A stretch of 64,000 nucleotides of DNA, from the NCBI RefSeq assembly GCF_000372725.1, contig NW_005202427.1, positions 297,059 to 361,058 on the forward strand. Direction: 5' to 3'. This document shows positions 9,537-20,189 of this stretch, in pieces; within the stretch, counting starts at the first letter, position 1; each line of letters opens with the position of its first letter. The position numbers were made by a program, and so were the translations under genes. The notes under the pieces were generated by a model that worked only from the letters and a program-made list of their open reading frames with translations, made no database searches and was not told where the DNA came from. This DNA is from Emiliania huxleyi CCMP1516 (taxonomy: Eukaryota > Haptophyta > Isochrysidales > Noelaerhabdaceae).

Positions 9537-11531
9537 CTACGCCAGCAGCGAGTTCTTCTTGACCATGGCGAGGGTGTTCTTCGATCGCTTGGGTGGCTTG
9601 GCCGCGGGAGTGCATGCCGCGCAAGTGAACTTGCCCTGTGGCTTGCCCCGCGCCACGGGACGACGGACGCACGACCGATGGAAGGCCTTTGGGCAGCTGC
9701 TGCAGCGCTCAACCATCCCAAAGAGCTCGTCGTTGCACTGTGCGCACCGCTCTGGCATGCTTGCCGCGGTCGCATCGTCGCCGAGCTCCTCGTCAGGGCC
9801 GGCGGTGGCTTCGACGGGCCGCTTGTTGCTGGCGGAGACGGCGCCACCCAAACCGGACGCGTCATCCGCTTCAGGCTGCAGAGGGTGGGCGGGGCCGGGG
9901 GTCTGGCCGTGGACACCGAGCCAGCCTTGCTGCTCGTGCGGCGCTGGATGCTCCGGTGGACGAAGCTGGTCGAGCGCTCGAGGCGGCCTCGCATCCGAGG
10001 AGATCGAGTCCTCGGCCTCTTCTGGGAGCGCCGCTGACCCTCCACCGCGTTGCTGCAGCGTGCTTCGGTCTGACTCCATCGAGGCTTGCTCTGTGAGCGG
10101 CACCCTTGCTGCTGCTAGCGCCTCGTCGAGCTCGCCCTGCGCCTCCTCCTGCGCCTCGAGTAACTCGCGGCGGCATTGGTCAAGCTCGTCCTGCGTGGCC
10201 GCGAGAAGTGCCAACGCAGCTGCGTGCTGCTCAGATGCCCGCTCCTCCGCTTCTTGCGAGGCCTTCACCTCCGCCTCGAGCGTCGCTGCTCGCGCGCGCG
10301 CCGCCATCCACTCGGCACCATCCGCGCGCTCGTCGACGACAGCAAGCCGGTCGCCTGAGTGAGCGAGCGCGTCGGCCTGTCCCAGCTCACGAAGCAGTAG
10401 CTGCGTCACCACCTATCGGCGGAGAGACACGTCTTCTTCCCATGGGGACAGTGCGCTCCGCCTGTGGCGCCCGCCACGGGCTTCCCGACTGGACACCTCG
10501 TTGCGTCGCGCCGCAGCTTGCAGCTGATCGTTGGTCTCAGAGAGGAGCATGTTGCGCCGAAGAGCCCCCTCCATCTGGTCCGCCTGGCTCGCAAGCAGCG
10601 CGTCTTTCTTCGCCAGCAGCGACTCCGCCCCCCTGGCCTCGCCTCGCATCTTGCGCGCCACCGAGAGGGCATCCGCGTGCCCCTCTTTCGCCTTGCGAAG
10701 CTCCTGCATGAGCACCTGCGCCGCGACGATCATGGGGGTACAGCCGAGCAAGGTGAGAGGGGAAGATGCGGCGCATGCAGATTTGGAGGCCTCTCAGGCT
10801 AGTCTCTGGCAAGCGCGTACCTTCATCTCCTCGAGTCGGGAGCTGCTGAGCGCGTCCTTCTCCTTGGCCACCTCTCGAGCCGCCTTGAGCTGCGCGACAA
10901 GCTTGGCGCGGCCGACAACCGAGGCCTGGGTGCGCTCAATGGCGGAGAGCTGCAAGCGGGCGCTGCTCTGCTCCTCCACGATGCGGCCCACCGTGCCGCG
11001 GCAGGTGCGCTCCGCAGCACGCACCGTCTCGAGCATGAGCGTCACCTCCGAGACCTTGGCGTGGAACGACTCGATGTGTTGATCCGAGGAGGACTGGTGA
11101 GCACGCAGTGTGCCTACCGCCCGGTTCGCAGCCCCGAGCTGCTCGTTCAGTACGTGCAGCTGCTCGCCCTGTGCGCTGATCTTTGCCTTGGATTCGGCCG
11201 CCTGGTCGTCGGCGAGCCGAGCCAGGATGGCGTAGCGCTGCTTCTCCGACTCCACCGCCGCAAGATGGCGGTCGGCCGCAGCCTCGGCCTCCTGTATGCG
11301 GCGCTCCGACGCACGCAGGTTGGCCTGCACCTCGCTCCTGCTGTCGAGTGCAGCCTTGAGCGTCGCCTCGGCGTGATGGACGCTCCGCTCGAGCTCTTGG
11401 ACGCGCCGCTCGGCACCCTCCTTCTCGCCGACAAGGGAGAGCAGCCGCTGCTGGAAGCGCGCAGTCGAGAGTGCGTCGAGCAGGGGCTGCGTAGGAGTGC
11501 CGTCGCTTTCGACGTCGCTCGCCGACGACAT
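9537..11531 (-). CDS. Coiled-coil protein with C-terminal PHD-type zinc finger
   Basis: Three exons, 11531-10821, 10715-10497 and 10400-9537, join in phase 0 through GT-AG introns of 105 and 96 bases, giving 597 residues. Residues 1 to about 390 are heptad-rich coiled coil (Ala/Glu/Arg/Leu), starting MSSASDVESDGTPTQPLLDA. A low-complexity linker follows. Near the C-terminus lies a Cys4-His-Cys3-type finger, CAQCNDELF then CSSCPKAFHRSC then FTCAACTP (about 517-562), ending in a basic Lys-rich tail. The spacing fits a PHD finger, the usual reader of histone tails, although binding is not shown. Coiled coil plus PHD suggests an oligomeric chromatin adaptor; this is inference. Both introns were placed because the three frames each continue the coiled coil exactly. 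Confidence 0.75.
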
Positions 11532-11665
11532 CGGGAAGTGCTAAAGCGCCGTCAGAAGAATTCTACGAATAAAGCCCCTCTCACAGCAGACTGGCACGAA
11601 CTAGCACCACAAAAGGCACAGCAGACAACGGCGTCAGAAGAAAAAGGAAGGTGCGACGTGCTATA

Positions 11666-12874
11666 AGTGCAGTTGGCGACGGTAGATCATTTCCCACTAT
11701 GCCACGTCGCCCATCCCACTATGCCAAAACCACACTGGGTCGCCAGTTCGAATCCCAGTCCGACGGTCGAAAAAATTGAATTTCTCTAAGGAGTCCACCG
11801 ATCGACAAGAAGTGATTTCTTGTTGGTCTTTAAAAATCTCTCCCGATCGACCGCATCCCTCTGGGGGGAGGCGGGGGCCCCCGGAGGCACCGTGCGCCGC
11901 GCAGCAGTGCGGAAACGGGGCCCCGGCTCTACTAGTCTCTACTAGCACCAACTTCCCGATTAAGCTAGGTTAATCAGAGGGCAGATTTGGAGAGATCTCG
12001 AGGAGTACATACAGATAGACCCTCCAATCATGAGAAACCTCCAACCTGATCGGTCGTACTGACCGCCGACAGATCACTCCAGACAGCAGACAGGCCGACG
12101 TCTGCACACGGCCGGCCGGGCGAGAGGCTTGACACGATCCGACTCTGCGACCCTGACGCTGCTACTCTAGCTATCAGACGTGCACTGTTGACTGCTGCCA
12201 CAATGTGCGACCGGTGCTGGCCCACTTGGCGGCCTTCCCGGTCAGTGGTGAGGCGCAGTTCAGAGCTGTCGATGGCGCGATGCCGCACTGGTCCCACATT
12301 GGTGACACGAGACCACCAAGTTTGCCGGTCCAAGAGAGAGGCACCGGCGCTGTCCTGAGAAGGTGCGTGGTCCCTCTTGACTGCCCATGCGCGCGAGGCT
12401 GTGTAGGCATAGCCTCGAGAGTGCCAGCAGCCAATCCGAGGTGACGCGCATTGCGCCAGAAGCGTGCACACGATGGAAGGACACCTTCCTACTGGCCGTA
12501 CGATCAGGTCGTCACTGAATGCTGGATACTGAGGCCGCGAGCTATGCAGGTGGTCAATTGTGCAGCAGGGCACGGTCAGCAGCGCCGACAGGCTGTCGCA
12601 AGGCGTGATAGCATGGCCGCAAGTACGGCGAATTCCCATGAAAACAAGTAAAAAATTGAACAAAAGAGAAAAAATCGCAAAAAAATCGGCGCCTGCGGCG
12701 GGCCATGGGACCCCATCTCCCCCCCGCATGGATACCCTCTAGGGCCCCCGCCTCCCCCCAGAGCCGCATCCCGGCCGGTAACCAAACCGGACACATGTTC
12801 CGCGACCCGGGGAGTGTGGTTTGGGATGGGCGACGTGGCATAGTGGGAAATGATATACCGTCGCCAACTGCACT
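11666..12874. mobile_element. 1.2-kb non-autonomous DNA element with terminal inverted repeats
   Basis: The left end (11666 to about 11742) is the reverse complement of the right end (about 12800-12874). Both begin AGTGCAGTTGGCGACGGTA and continue through CATTTCCCACTATGCCACG, with a small indel further in. A second inverted match, CTCTGGGGGGAGGCGGGGGC, lies at about 11868 and about 12750. The interior has no recognisable transposase; the 233-codon minus-strand frame at 12028-12729 has no domain signature. Target-site duplication is not obvious. An AT-rich patch at about 12640-12690 matches the first repeat of the window. Confidence 0.7.
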
Positions 12875-13158
12875 AAGGGGTCTCGCTCTAAAAGAAAGAA
12901 AGAAAACTCAAAACAGACAAGAACCCAAGGGACGAAGGGAGGGATGGGAGGACGCGGCACGCCGCCACCACACACAGGAGAGGAGGACTCCGGCCGTTCG
13001 GACCTCCCCGCTTTCTTTGTTTCTCGGTAGCAAGCCCCGGTGTCAAATATAAAGAAAGCCGGCACGCCTTGCGGCGGCCCTGGGAGCCTCCACTGGGGCG
13101 GAGCCGAAACTGGTTGCCCGTTTGCAACTCCGAGAACCCAGCTCAAGAACCTTCTGCG
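12875..13158. other. Spacer, no gene seen
   Basis: The sequence follows the right end of the inverted-repeat element and precedes the 3' end of the hydrolase gene. It includes an A/G-rich stretch at about 12890-12920. Nothing else is supported. Confidence 0.6.
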
Positions 13159-14052
13159 TCACACCTGCCGCACGCCCTCCTCGGCCGGCGCCATGCCAGG
13201 CGCGGCGACCGGCTCGCCCGCGCTCTGGCGCAGCTCGGCGAGGGGACACCCAAAGGTCGCCTGCAGCCAGGACGCGAGCTGGGCGGCGGGTGCCGCCATC
13301 ATCCACAAGCTAAAGTGGTCGGCGCCGCGCACGGAGAGCATCGTCGCGCGCGCGCCACCGCTGAACCCGCGAGAGAAGCGCTCGTAGCGGCGCACCGAGC
13401 AAAACTGGTCTGCCGTGCCGCTGATGAGGAGGGCGGGCGCGCGCGCCTCCCCACGCTGGAGCGGCGAGGTGACGTCGCGGCAAAAGAAGAGCGGGGCGGC
13501 GAAGCTGAGCGGCGGCGCGAGGAGGATGAGCGCCGAGAGGTGCTCACGGAGCGACGGCGCGGCGTCGGCGACGCAGAGCGAGCCGTACGAGTATCCCGCG
13601 AGGATGAGTCGGCTCGGCGGCGGGTCGCAGCACGAGCGGAGGAAGGCCCACGCCGCGCGGATGTCGTCGGCGGAGGAGTGGCCCCGCCCGATGCCGCACC
13701 GGAAGTTGAAGCGCAGGGTCGTGACGCCGCCGCTCTCGCCCAGTGTGTCGGCGAGGGCCAGCACGTTTGGGTCATGCATCGACCCGCCCATCGGACCCCA
13801 GGGGTGGGTCACGATGGCGGCCAGCGGCGAGCCCCGATCGGCCAGCATGCCGGAGCAGCACGCCGGGATGCCGGCGCACGCTCCGGCCACGGGAATCGTG
13901 ACGGCCACCTCGCCGGGCGCAAAGCCACGCACGCACGCGGTCTGTATGCGGCGCTGCCGCTGCTGCAGCGCGGCCTCGCGCGCCATCGCCTCGCGGCCTG
14001 CGCGCTCGCGCTGGTAGGCCGCAGTGAGTTGCGCGGTCACGTCCGCCGCCAT
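13159..14052 (-). CDS. Alpha/beta hydrolase
   Basis: This 297-residue serine hydrolase has a nucleophile elbow GYSYGS (Ser at about 155), an acid in SGTADQF (Asp about 215) and a catalytic His in VRGADHFSLW (about 246). The HPWGPMGGSMHDP loop (83-95) sits where the family has its oxyanion-hole loop, followed by TTLRFNFR. This layout resembles the small CocE/dienelactone-hydrolase-like cytosolic proteins of plants and bacteria. The first ATG in frame was used. The frame stays open about 31 codons upstream with an Ala/Leu-rich sequence that begins only at GTG, so a targeting leader from a 5' exon is possible. The substrate is unknown. Confidence 0.8.
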   Translation of the reverse strand: MAADVTAQLTAAYQRERAGREAMAREAALQQRQRRIQTACVRGFAPGEVAVTIPVAGACAGIPACCSGMLADRGSPLAAIVTHPWGPMGGSMHDPNVLALADTLGESGGVTTLRFNFRCGIGRGHSSADDIRAAWAFLRSCCDPPPSRLILAGYSYGSLCVADAAPSLREHLSALILLAPPLSFAAPLFFCRDVTSPLQRGEARAPALLISGTADQFCSVRRYERFSRGFSGGARATMLSVRGADHFSLWMMAAPAAQLASWLQATFGCPLAELRQSAGEPVAAPGMAPAEEGVRQV

Positions 14053-14583
14053 GGTCAGTGCCGGCAGCTTTGGCGCCACGAAAGTCGCTAACGCCGCCGC
14101 CGCCGTCCAGGTGCGCGTCAGCAGTGGGCAGGTGTGCTTGCGCACGACTTATATTCTTTTATCTTCCTTCGAGGGACTCGAGGAGGTAATCCTTTGGCCG
14201 CGTTGGGTAGCGAGGATTGGTGTAACGTTTCCTACTCTGGGTTGCCGGAACTGCACTAGGCCAACGTCCGTTCCGGCGCCAAGAAAGAACGAACGATGGC
14301 CAAAGTGCGATACTAGTATGTAGGGCGACACGCGGGGGCGGCGGCGCACGGGGTAGGAAGTCGTTGCCTACTAGTTGCGGGATGCGGGTTCACACACACA
14401 CAAAAGAAAACATGCTCGGGTTCATTTCGAGGTACCCAGCTATCGTAGTGTGGATTCTTGAACGCGATTTCGTAACCTCCGCCCGACCGACCCGGGGGGT
14501 GATCGATTGACGGCGCCGAGGAGCTGGGCACACGTGGCGGCCGGAGGTGCCGACGACGACCCCTCCACACCCTTCTCCGAGAT
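14053..14583. promoter_or_regulatory. Divergent intergenic region between hydrolase and phospholipase B-like genes
   Basis: The two start codons point away from each other across about 530 bases. The region holds a CA-repeat patch (about 14392-14405) and no supported gene. Promoters of both genes should lie here. Confidence 0.5.
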
Positions 14584-16885
14584 ATGTCCCTCCTCGCGCT
14601 GCTGCTCCTCGCGCTGACGTGCTGCGAGGCCACCGAGTGGCACAGTGCGCGCTGCGAACGCTCGCACCACGACACGGCGCGCTACTCGTGCGAGGTTGCC
14701 AAGGGTGAGCACGCAAGCGCTGATGCCGTCGGCTCTTGGCAAGACACAATTGACACGACGGGCTGGAGCAACCTGCTCGTCCGCACGCGCGCGGCGCCCC
14801 AGGACGACGGCGCTGAGGCGGCCGCATTCTCTGCCGGCTACCTCGAGGGCCACCTCACCGCCCACCGGGTGGTCCAACACCTGAGCAATGCGAGGGTGGG
14901 CGTTGGGGGCGGGGTGCGCATGGATCCTCTCCCAGAGAAGGTGGCCGGCTTCTTGCGGGCGACCGACGCGTGGACGCGCGACAAGGTCGCTCGGGCTGAC
15001 CCAGACGATGAGTACTGGAACGGCGTCCGCTTCGTCCTCGCCCAGCTGGATGGCCTGCAGGCCTGACGATTCCCCTCTCGCGCACAACCGCCACTCTCTC
15101 TCCTCACGTGCTCCGCCGCTCTCGTCCTCCAGGCGGGCGTCAATGAGAAGCTCGCCAAGGACGGGTCGCGCGAGCAGCTGGTGAGCGATTGCACTGCTGC
15201 CAACACGACTCACCGGTGGTGCCGGTGCCGGTGGTGACATGCACCCCCACACACCCCAACCATCCCGCCCGGCAGGACAAAATGGACCTCCTCACCATCA
15301 ACATGCTGTGGGAGTTGGAGGACATCAACCTCGCGACGAACGTCGCTTCGATGGCCAATTTCTCGTTGATGAGCGCGCGCGAGGTTTCACTGTATGTACG
15401 GCAGCGCACGCATTGCTCCTCGATCGTCAAGCTGCTCCACGATGGCGCGAGGCGTTCGCAGGGCACCGCTGTACCGCGTGCCGTGTCACGCTTGCCACTG
15501 TGCATAGGTTCCGAGCTCTTCACGGGCCACAACAGCTGGATGGGTTACCACATGATGCTGCGCGTCTTCAAGCGGTACGAATTTGGTGGCCTGCGCCCCG
15601 TCGCGATGACCTCCTACCCGGGTGCCCTGGTCTCGGGCGACGACTGGTTTCAGGTTGGCAACCTCACCATCACCGAGACGACCCTTCCTAACTACAACAA
15701 TGAGATCTTCGCCGCGGTGACGCCGAAAACGGTTCCCTACTGGATCCGCGCGATGGTCGCCAACCAGCAGGCGCGCAGCGGGCCCGACTGGATGGAGGTC
15801 TTCGCCAAGCACAACTCGGGAACCTACAACAATATGTGAGTTCGCCTCCTCCTCCTCCTCCCTCCCCCCCCTCCCCCGAGGCACAACGCGTCCGCGCCGT
15901 GCTGAGCGTTCGCGCGCTGCTCAACAGGTGGATCGTTGTCGACTACTCCAAGTTTGAGCCGTACAAGCCTGTGCGGGAGGGACTGTTGACCGTGGGTGAG
16001 CAGCTACCGGACTTCTTCTACTACGAGGATCAGACCGCCGTCCTGTCGTACGGCTATTATCCCTCCTACAATGCGGCGGCCTACCCCGAGACGGCACGCC
16101 TCATCAAGCAGGATAAGATGGCTCGTGAGAAAGGCGAGGACTTTTCGTACCAGATGGTCTCACGGGCCAAGGTCTTCCGTCGCGACCAGGCCGACATCCG
16201 CTCGGACGCTGACATGCAGCGCACCATGCAGTACAACCAGTTCAAGACGGACCCGCTTGCGAAGGGCGACCCGTGCAACCAGCTGGCCTGCCGCGCTGAC
16301 CTGGACAAGGATGCCGCCGCTCGTCAGACCTTCGGCGCGATCGACGCCAAGTACACCTCGTCGGCGCACGTGCGCGCTGACCGCACCCTCGTCATCTCCG
16401 GCCCGACCAAGGACGACCAGCCCGTCTTCGACTGGCGCGCCGTCGACCCGGCCCTCGCCGCCAAGTCATCGCACAACGGCCAACCCGAGCGTTTCAACTT
16501 CCCGTGGATGGTGATGGGCGCCGACATGGCCGCCTCTCCCTGGCTCGGCGACGCGTCCAACATCCGCAGCCAGGGCGGCGCCGAGGCGTTCCAGCGCGCC
16601 GCCGAGGCAAAGTTCTCGCCCTACTTCTCGCCCTACTCCTCGCCGTTCACTGTGGGTGTCGCTCTGACCGGCAAGGCGGCACACAAGGAGAAGTCGTCAC
16701 CGCTCACGCTGCTGTTCGCTGGCATCGCCGGCGCTGGGTTCGCCGTCGCTGTCGTGATGGCTCTCGACACGCGCGGCCGCCGCATCAACGCCTGGTGGTC
16801 GAAGATGGCTACGGAGCCGCTGGCGGCGGGAGGCGAGTGGCCGGTGGCCGCCGAAGGCCACAAGACCATGTACGGCGCCCACTGA
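14584..16885 (+). CDS. Phospholipase B-like protein (PLBD/lamina-ancestor family)
   Basis: Five exons, 14584-15060, 15133-15180, 15276-15444, 15508-15835 and 15928-16885, give 659 residues. Introns 1 and 3 start GC, and 2 and 4 start GT; all end AG. A signal peptide (MSLLALLLLALTCCEA) leads. Family marks: DDEYWNGVRFVLAQLDGLQ, the Ntn-hydrolase nucleophile Cys in RTHCSSIVKLL (about 222), GHNSWMGYHMMLR, MTSYPGALVSGDDW, SGTYNNMW, VSRAKVFRRDQADI and MQYNQFKTDPLA. The family (PLBD1/PLBD2) is lysosomal, cleaves itself before the Cys and is proposed to deacylate phospholipids. Unusual here is an extra C-terminal membrane span (about 593-613) with a short basic tail, so the enzyme is probably membrane-anchored. 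The third intron is in frame and therefore the least certain; removing it gives the expected HDGSELFTGHNSW. Confidence 0.88.
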
Positions 16886-18303
16886 GCCGGCCATGTGCAT
16901 TTCGCTGCTCCTGCAAGAGGTCTTCGACGCCAAGGCCCAGAAGCGCGGTAACGCGGTATCCGTCACAGCCGGCAAGCGGCAACGCATCAGGCATGTCGTA
17001 CCGGTTCGAAAGGGGAAGGGCGAGCATGATGCATGACGAGAGAGTATTTTTGTACTTTTTATCAGCATGTGCATGTTGACACACCCGCCGACGCGCGCGC
17101 GGAACTGGATCTAAAACCGAGGTCGTGCCAACTGGAACTGCCGGCACCAACTTGATTCCCGGATGGGGATGCGCGACTGGTTGGGTACAGGGTAGTAGTC
17201 TAAGTTCTGAGCCTCGACGCCTAGCGGGTCTAAGCGGTGTGCTTCAGCACGCTGGGGTGCGCTTGCGTGGTCTAAGATCAGCGGGAGCCTCTTACATCGG
17301 CTAAGTCGGCCGTGGCACGGCCTGGGGCCAAGAGGCTCCCACCGTGATCGATACGGCGCTCCGCCCAAATTTTCTTCGCCCGCGGCGGGCGCCTACTAAA
17401 ATCCGGATCGATCCTCCTCATGCCTCAGCAATCGCCGCCTCAGTATCCTCCTCTTCCGATTCTCGTTGCTGCTTCTTGAGCGCAATCTCTAGCCAAACAG
17501 TTCTCGCAAATAGCCTCAAGCTCAAACAAACGCATGTCAGAGAAGCCTGTGTATGCGCTGGTCCTCTTTGAACGATCCGCGCGTGAGGTAGCATAGGACC
17601 TTGTTGGCAGCAGCCAGCTTGTTGCGCTGCTTCGTTGCGATGAGCTGATTGGGATCGCAGAAGTGCATATCCATGCCAAGCACCGCCACGATCTTGAAGC
17701 ACTTGAGCACTTGAGCACCGGATAGGGTCGATTCCGCATGGTACGGGACCCCTCGATCGTCTCGCCCACCCTCACTGGAGTGTTCATTGGGGGGGGTCAT
17801 AACAAACACGGTACAGGATCGAGGTGCACGCTGCTGAGGGACCCCAGAGGGTAGATCGAGCAGTGTCGTCCCCCCTCTCCATCATCTCACTGGAAGACGT
17901 CGGCGGCGATGACGGTGTGACCGATCGAGCTACAAGAGGAACTTGTTCAGCAGGATCCGGGACAGGTCTGGTGCACTACCTCACTGGGCCTGAGATCACC
18001 GAGACAGCGCCCGTCACCGTCTCGGGTTTGCGTGGGGTCGAACCACTCCGGGATGGGCAAGCCCATCAGTCTTCGTTTCGCATCTCCCCTGCACACCCAT
18101 CTGGTTAATTGTCAAAATTCCTGTTGTGCAAGAGGGGAGGGGGCTCTGTCGGAGTGTGTGGGCAGAGAGGGCAGGGAATGGGCGCAGGGGAGAGGGGGGG
18201 GGGGGGGGCTCAGCCGTGCAAAAAAGCATCAATAATAACAGTAATGAAGAAATATTGCTCGGCCGTTCATGAATGAGGTCCGTCTCGATCTGGAGGAGAC
18301 GGG
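16886..18303. other. Repeat-rich intergenic region
   Basis: No confident gene. Contents: an 11-12 bp inverted repeat (GGGAGCCTCTT/AAGAGGCTCCC) at about 17282-17340; a GGCACCAACTTGATTCCCGG block at about 17143 whose reverse complement, with one change, lies near 20070-20092; a repeat-family C copy at 17705-17755; and a G-run at about 18197-18209. A minus-strand frame at 17537-17809 reads protein-like in part (KIVAVLGMDMHFCDPNQLIA) and could be a decayed gene, but nothing identifies it. Confidence 0.5.
17705..17755. repeat. Dispersed repeat family C, copy 1
   Basis: The string GGATAGGGTCGATTCCGCAT followed by GGTACGGGACCCC is repeated with one substitution at 23709-23742. A shorter reverse copy occurs at about 61193-61210. 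It is preceded by GAGCACTTGAGCA, echoing the GAGCACTTGGAGCACTTGG motif of family A. Confidence 0.7.
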
Positions 18304-18637
18304 TCAACCCCGTGAGGACCAGATCAGGTTCACATTGTCGTAGCCGGAGGGGATGTTGACCTTTAGCTGTTGGGGCCGCCGGCCACCGCTCCGCTTTGGT
18401 TTTTTCCCCACAGACCATCTTGAAGCAGAACACATCGCAAACGCATCGTCCGCACTGCCATCGCGCATCGGTGTATGCCGCGCCCGCCGCTTCGCCGCAG
18501 CCGCCTTACGGCACGCATAGCGGCAGCACATGGTACGGTGCGCGTACTTGAGCAGGAATTGCGCGCCGCAAGTAGCGCACTGGCCCTGGGAGAAGGCGAT
18601 ATGGCGTCGTGCGCGGCATACGTTGGTACGGGGCTAA
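18304..18637 (-). CDS. Possible zinc-finger exon (partial, low confidence)
   Basis: This minus-strand frame opens just after an acceptor-like CTTAG at about 18637. It reads GQCATCGAQFLLKYAHRTMC then CRYACRKAAAAKRRARHTPM, a CxxC...C...C arrangement like small treble-clef fingers of the FCS/CGNR kind. It then gives a basic stretch and a KVNIPSGYDNVNLIW end before the stop. There is no in-frame ATG before the finger, so an upstream exon is needed. It may be a gene remnant in repeat-rich DNA. Confidence 0.3.
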
Positions 18638-19003
18638 GTTGAGCGCTCGCTCGCTGCAGAGGCTAAGTGTAGAGCGACCCTCTAGCCCTACTACCCAACC
18701 ATTGATGCGCGTCTCACGGCCGGGCCACGGGACGGGGAGGGAGGCGGAGGGGGGTGGATCCGTAAATCCGTAAATCCGTAAATTTCTCTTTTGTAAGCAA
18801 AGCCATCAGAGCGCCCCCCATCACACCCAGCTACCAGGCAGACAGAGATCCAGCACTCGCGACACGCTGAGAAGCCGGAGGCTGGCCTCTCCAATGCTCG
18901 CGCAACGCTGTCTGCACGCGCTCGGGTGCAGCTCTCCGGGGTCCGGGCGGCCCACACGGTGGGAGGGTCGACGACCGTACGACTGTAACGCTACGTATAT
19001 CTC
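18638..19003. other. Spacer, no gene seen
   Basis: About 365 bases with a short tandem motif CCGTAAAT repeated three times at about 18762-18785. No coding evidence. Confidence 0.5.
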
Positions 19004-19811
19004 TTAACAATCACTATATTTGCGCTGCGCCTCTGCGAGTGCGATTATCAACCCCTCACGCGGGTGCATAATCCCCTCCATCTTGTCGTACAGCATTGAC
19101 CTCTCCCCGCCTCTGCGGCATCAGCGCGCCTCGCCTCTGCCTCCATCGAAATCTGCCGCGCGTCGAGCTGCTCGCGCAGCTCAGCCTGCATCTTGGCCCG
19201 CATCTTGCCGATACGCCACTCACACTCAGCTCGAGCTGCGTGTTTTGCCTCGCGGTCGGCCATCCGCTCGGCCGCTTTGATGTCGCGTTTAGCAGCCTGC
19301 TGCGCTCTCCTCAGGTTGTCGCAGTCGGAGCGCCTCAGCTCTTGTGCCGCAGCAAGCTCATCCCGCGCCGACGCGAGTGCCCTCTTCACAGCGCTCGCAG
19401 AGCGCTGCTCAGAAGCGAGCTCCTTAGTCTGTGACCGCAACTTCTCTTCCAACTCCTGCCGGAGCAGCATCTCAGCACTCGCACTACTCGCGGCTGCATG
19501 GATGTCCGAGACATTACTCATTGCGTGTTTTGCGCGTCTGTGCTGACGAGAGTGCGGGAGAAGCTACCCTTGTGCTGCACAGAGATTACGCCAGCGGTAG
19601 CAGTGCTGCCTGGGGACACAACAACATTGCTCGTGGCCGAGCTCTGGCATAAGCCGCCGCACCAGCCTCTGCGGCTGCAGCGGTGCTTCGGATCGCGTCG
19701 AGCACCGCGCCCTGTATCGTGCATGAGCACAGCCTCGAACGTACTGAGGTCGACTACCCCGAGTTCGTTGAGCAGGCGCTCCAGCACAATGCTGAGCTGC
19801 GTCGGTGCCAT
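19004..19811 (-). CDS. Coiled-coil protein, structure unresolved
   Basis: The best part is 19521-19048, starting MSNVSDIHAAASSASAEMLL and running as an Ala/Glu/Arg coiled coil for about 130 residues. Two flanking frames look coding. Upstream, 19811 to about 19715 reads MAPTQLSIVLERLLNELGVV then DLSTFEAVLMHDTG. Downstream, in another frame, a 30-codon stretch from MLYDKMEGIMHP to the stop at 19004 reads well. Either short introns join them (a GC donor sits at the end of the first piece) or the gene carries frameshifts. No family is recognised. Confidence 0.4.
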
Positions 19812-20189
19812 GTGTCGACGTGTCCAGGCGAGGGGAACGGACGTCGCCGAAAGTCATTAGTTCACGCCGAAAAGTACGTCTAAGGCACGCCGCCCGCTAC
19901 GGCTCTAGAGGAAGCTAGAGGGCACGCTCCCAGGCGGCTGGGGGCCGCTATCAAGCTCGATTAGGGCGCTTTTTGCGCGATTTTACGGAATTACGGATTG
20001 GAGCAGCTGGATTGGAGGGGGGTGGCGTCACATAGCATAGGGGGAGGGGGAGACGCGCACCGCGATCCGGGAATCAAGTCGTTGGTGCCGGCTGCCATGC
20101 CGCATGCGGTGCGGCGGGTGGTGGACTGGTGGTCCGGACGTGCAGCTTTTAGCGCAAATAATTGTAAGTAATACGCACGTCATCGGCGG

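Noticed and set aside
11740..11765. Possible tRNA gene around CAGTTCGAATCCCAG
   Set aside because: The word resembles a tRNA T-loop, but no acceptor stem or anticodon arm of correct spacing is present upstream.
12028..12729. 233-codon frame inside the terminal-inverted-repeat element as a transposase
   Set aside because: No DDE-type motif, no conserved domain and random-looking composition.
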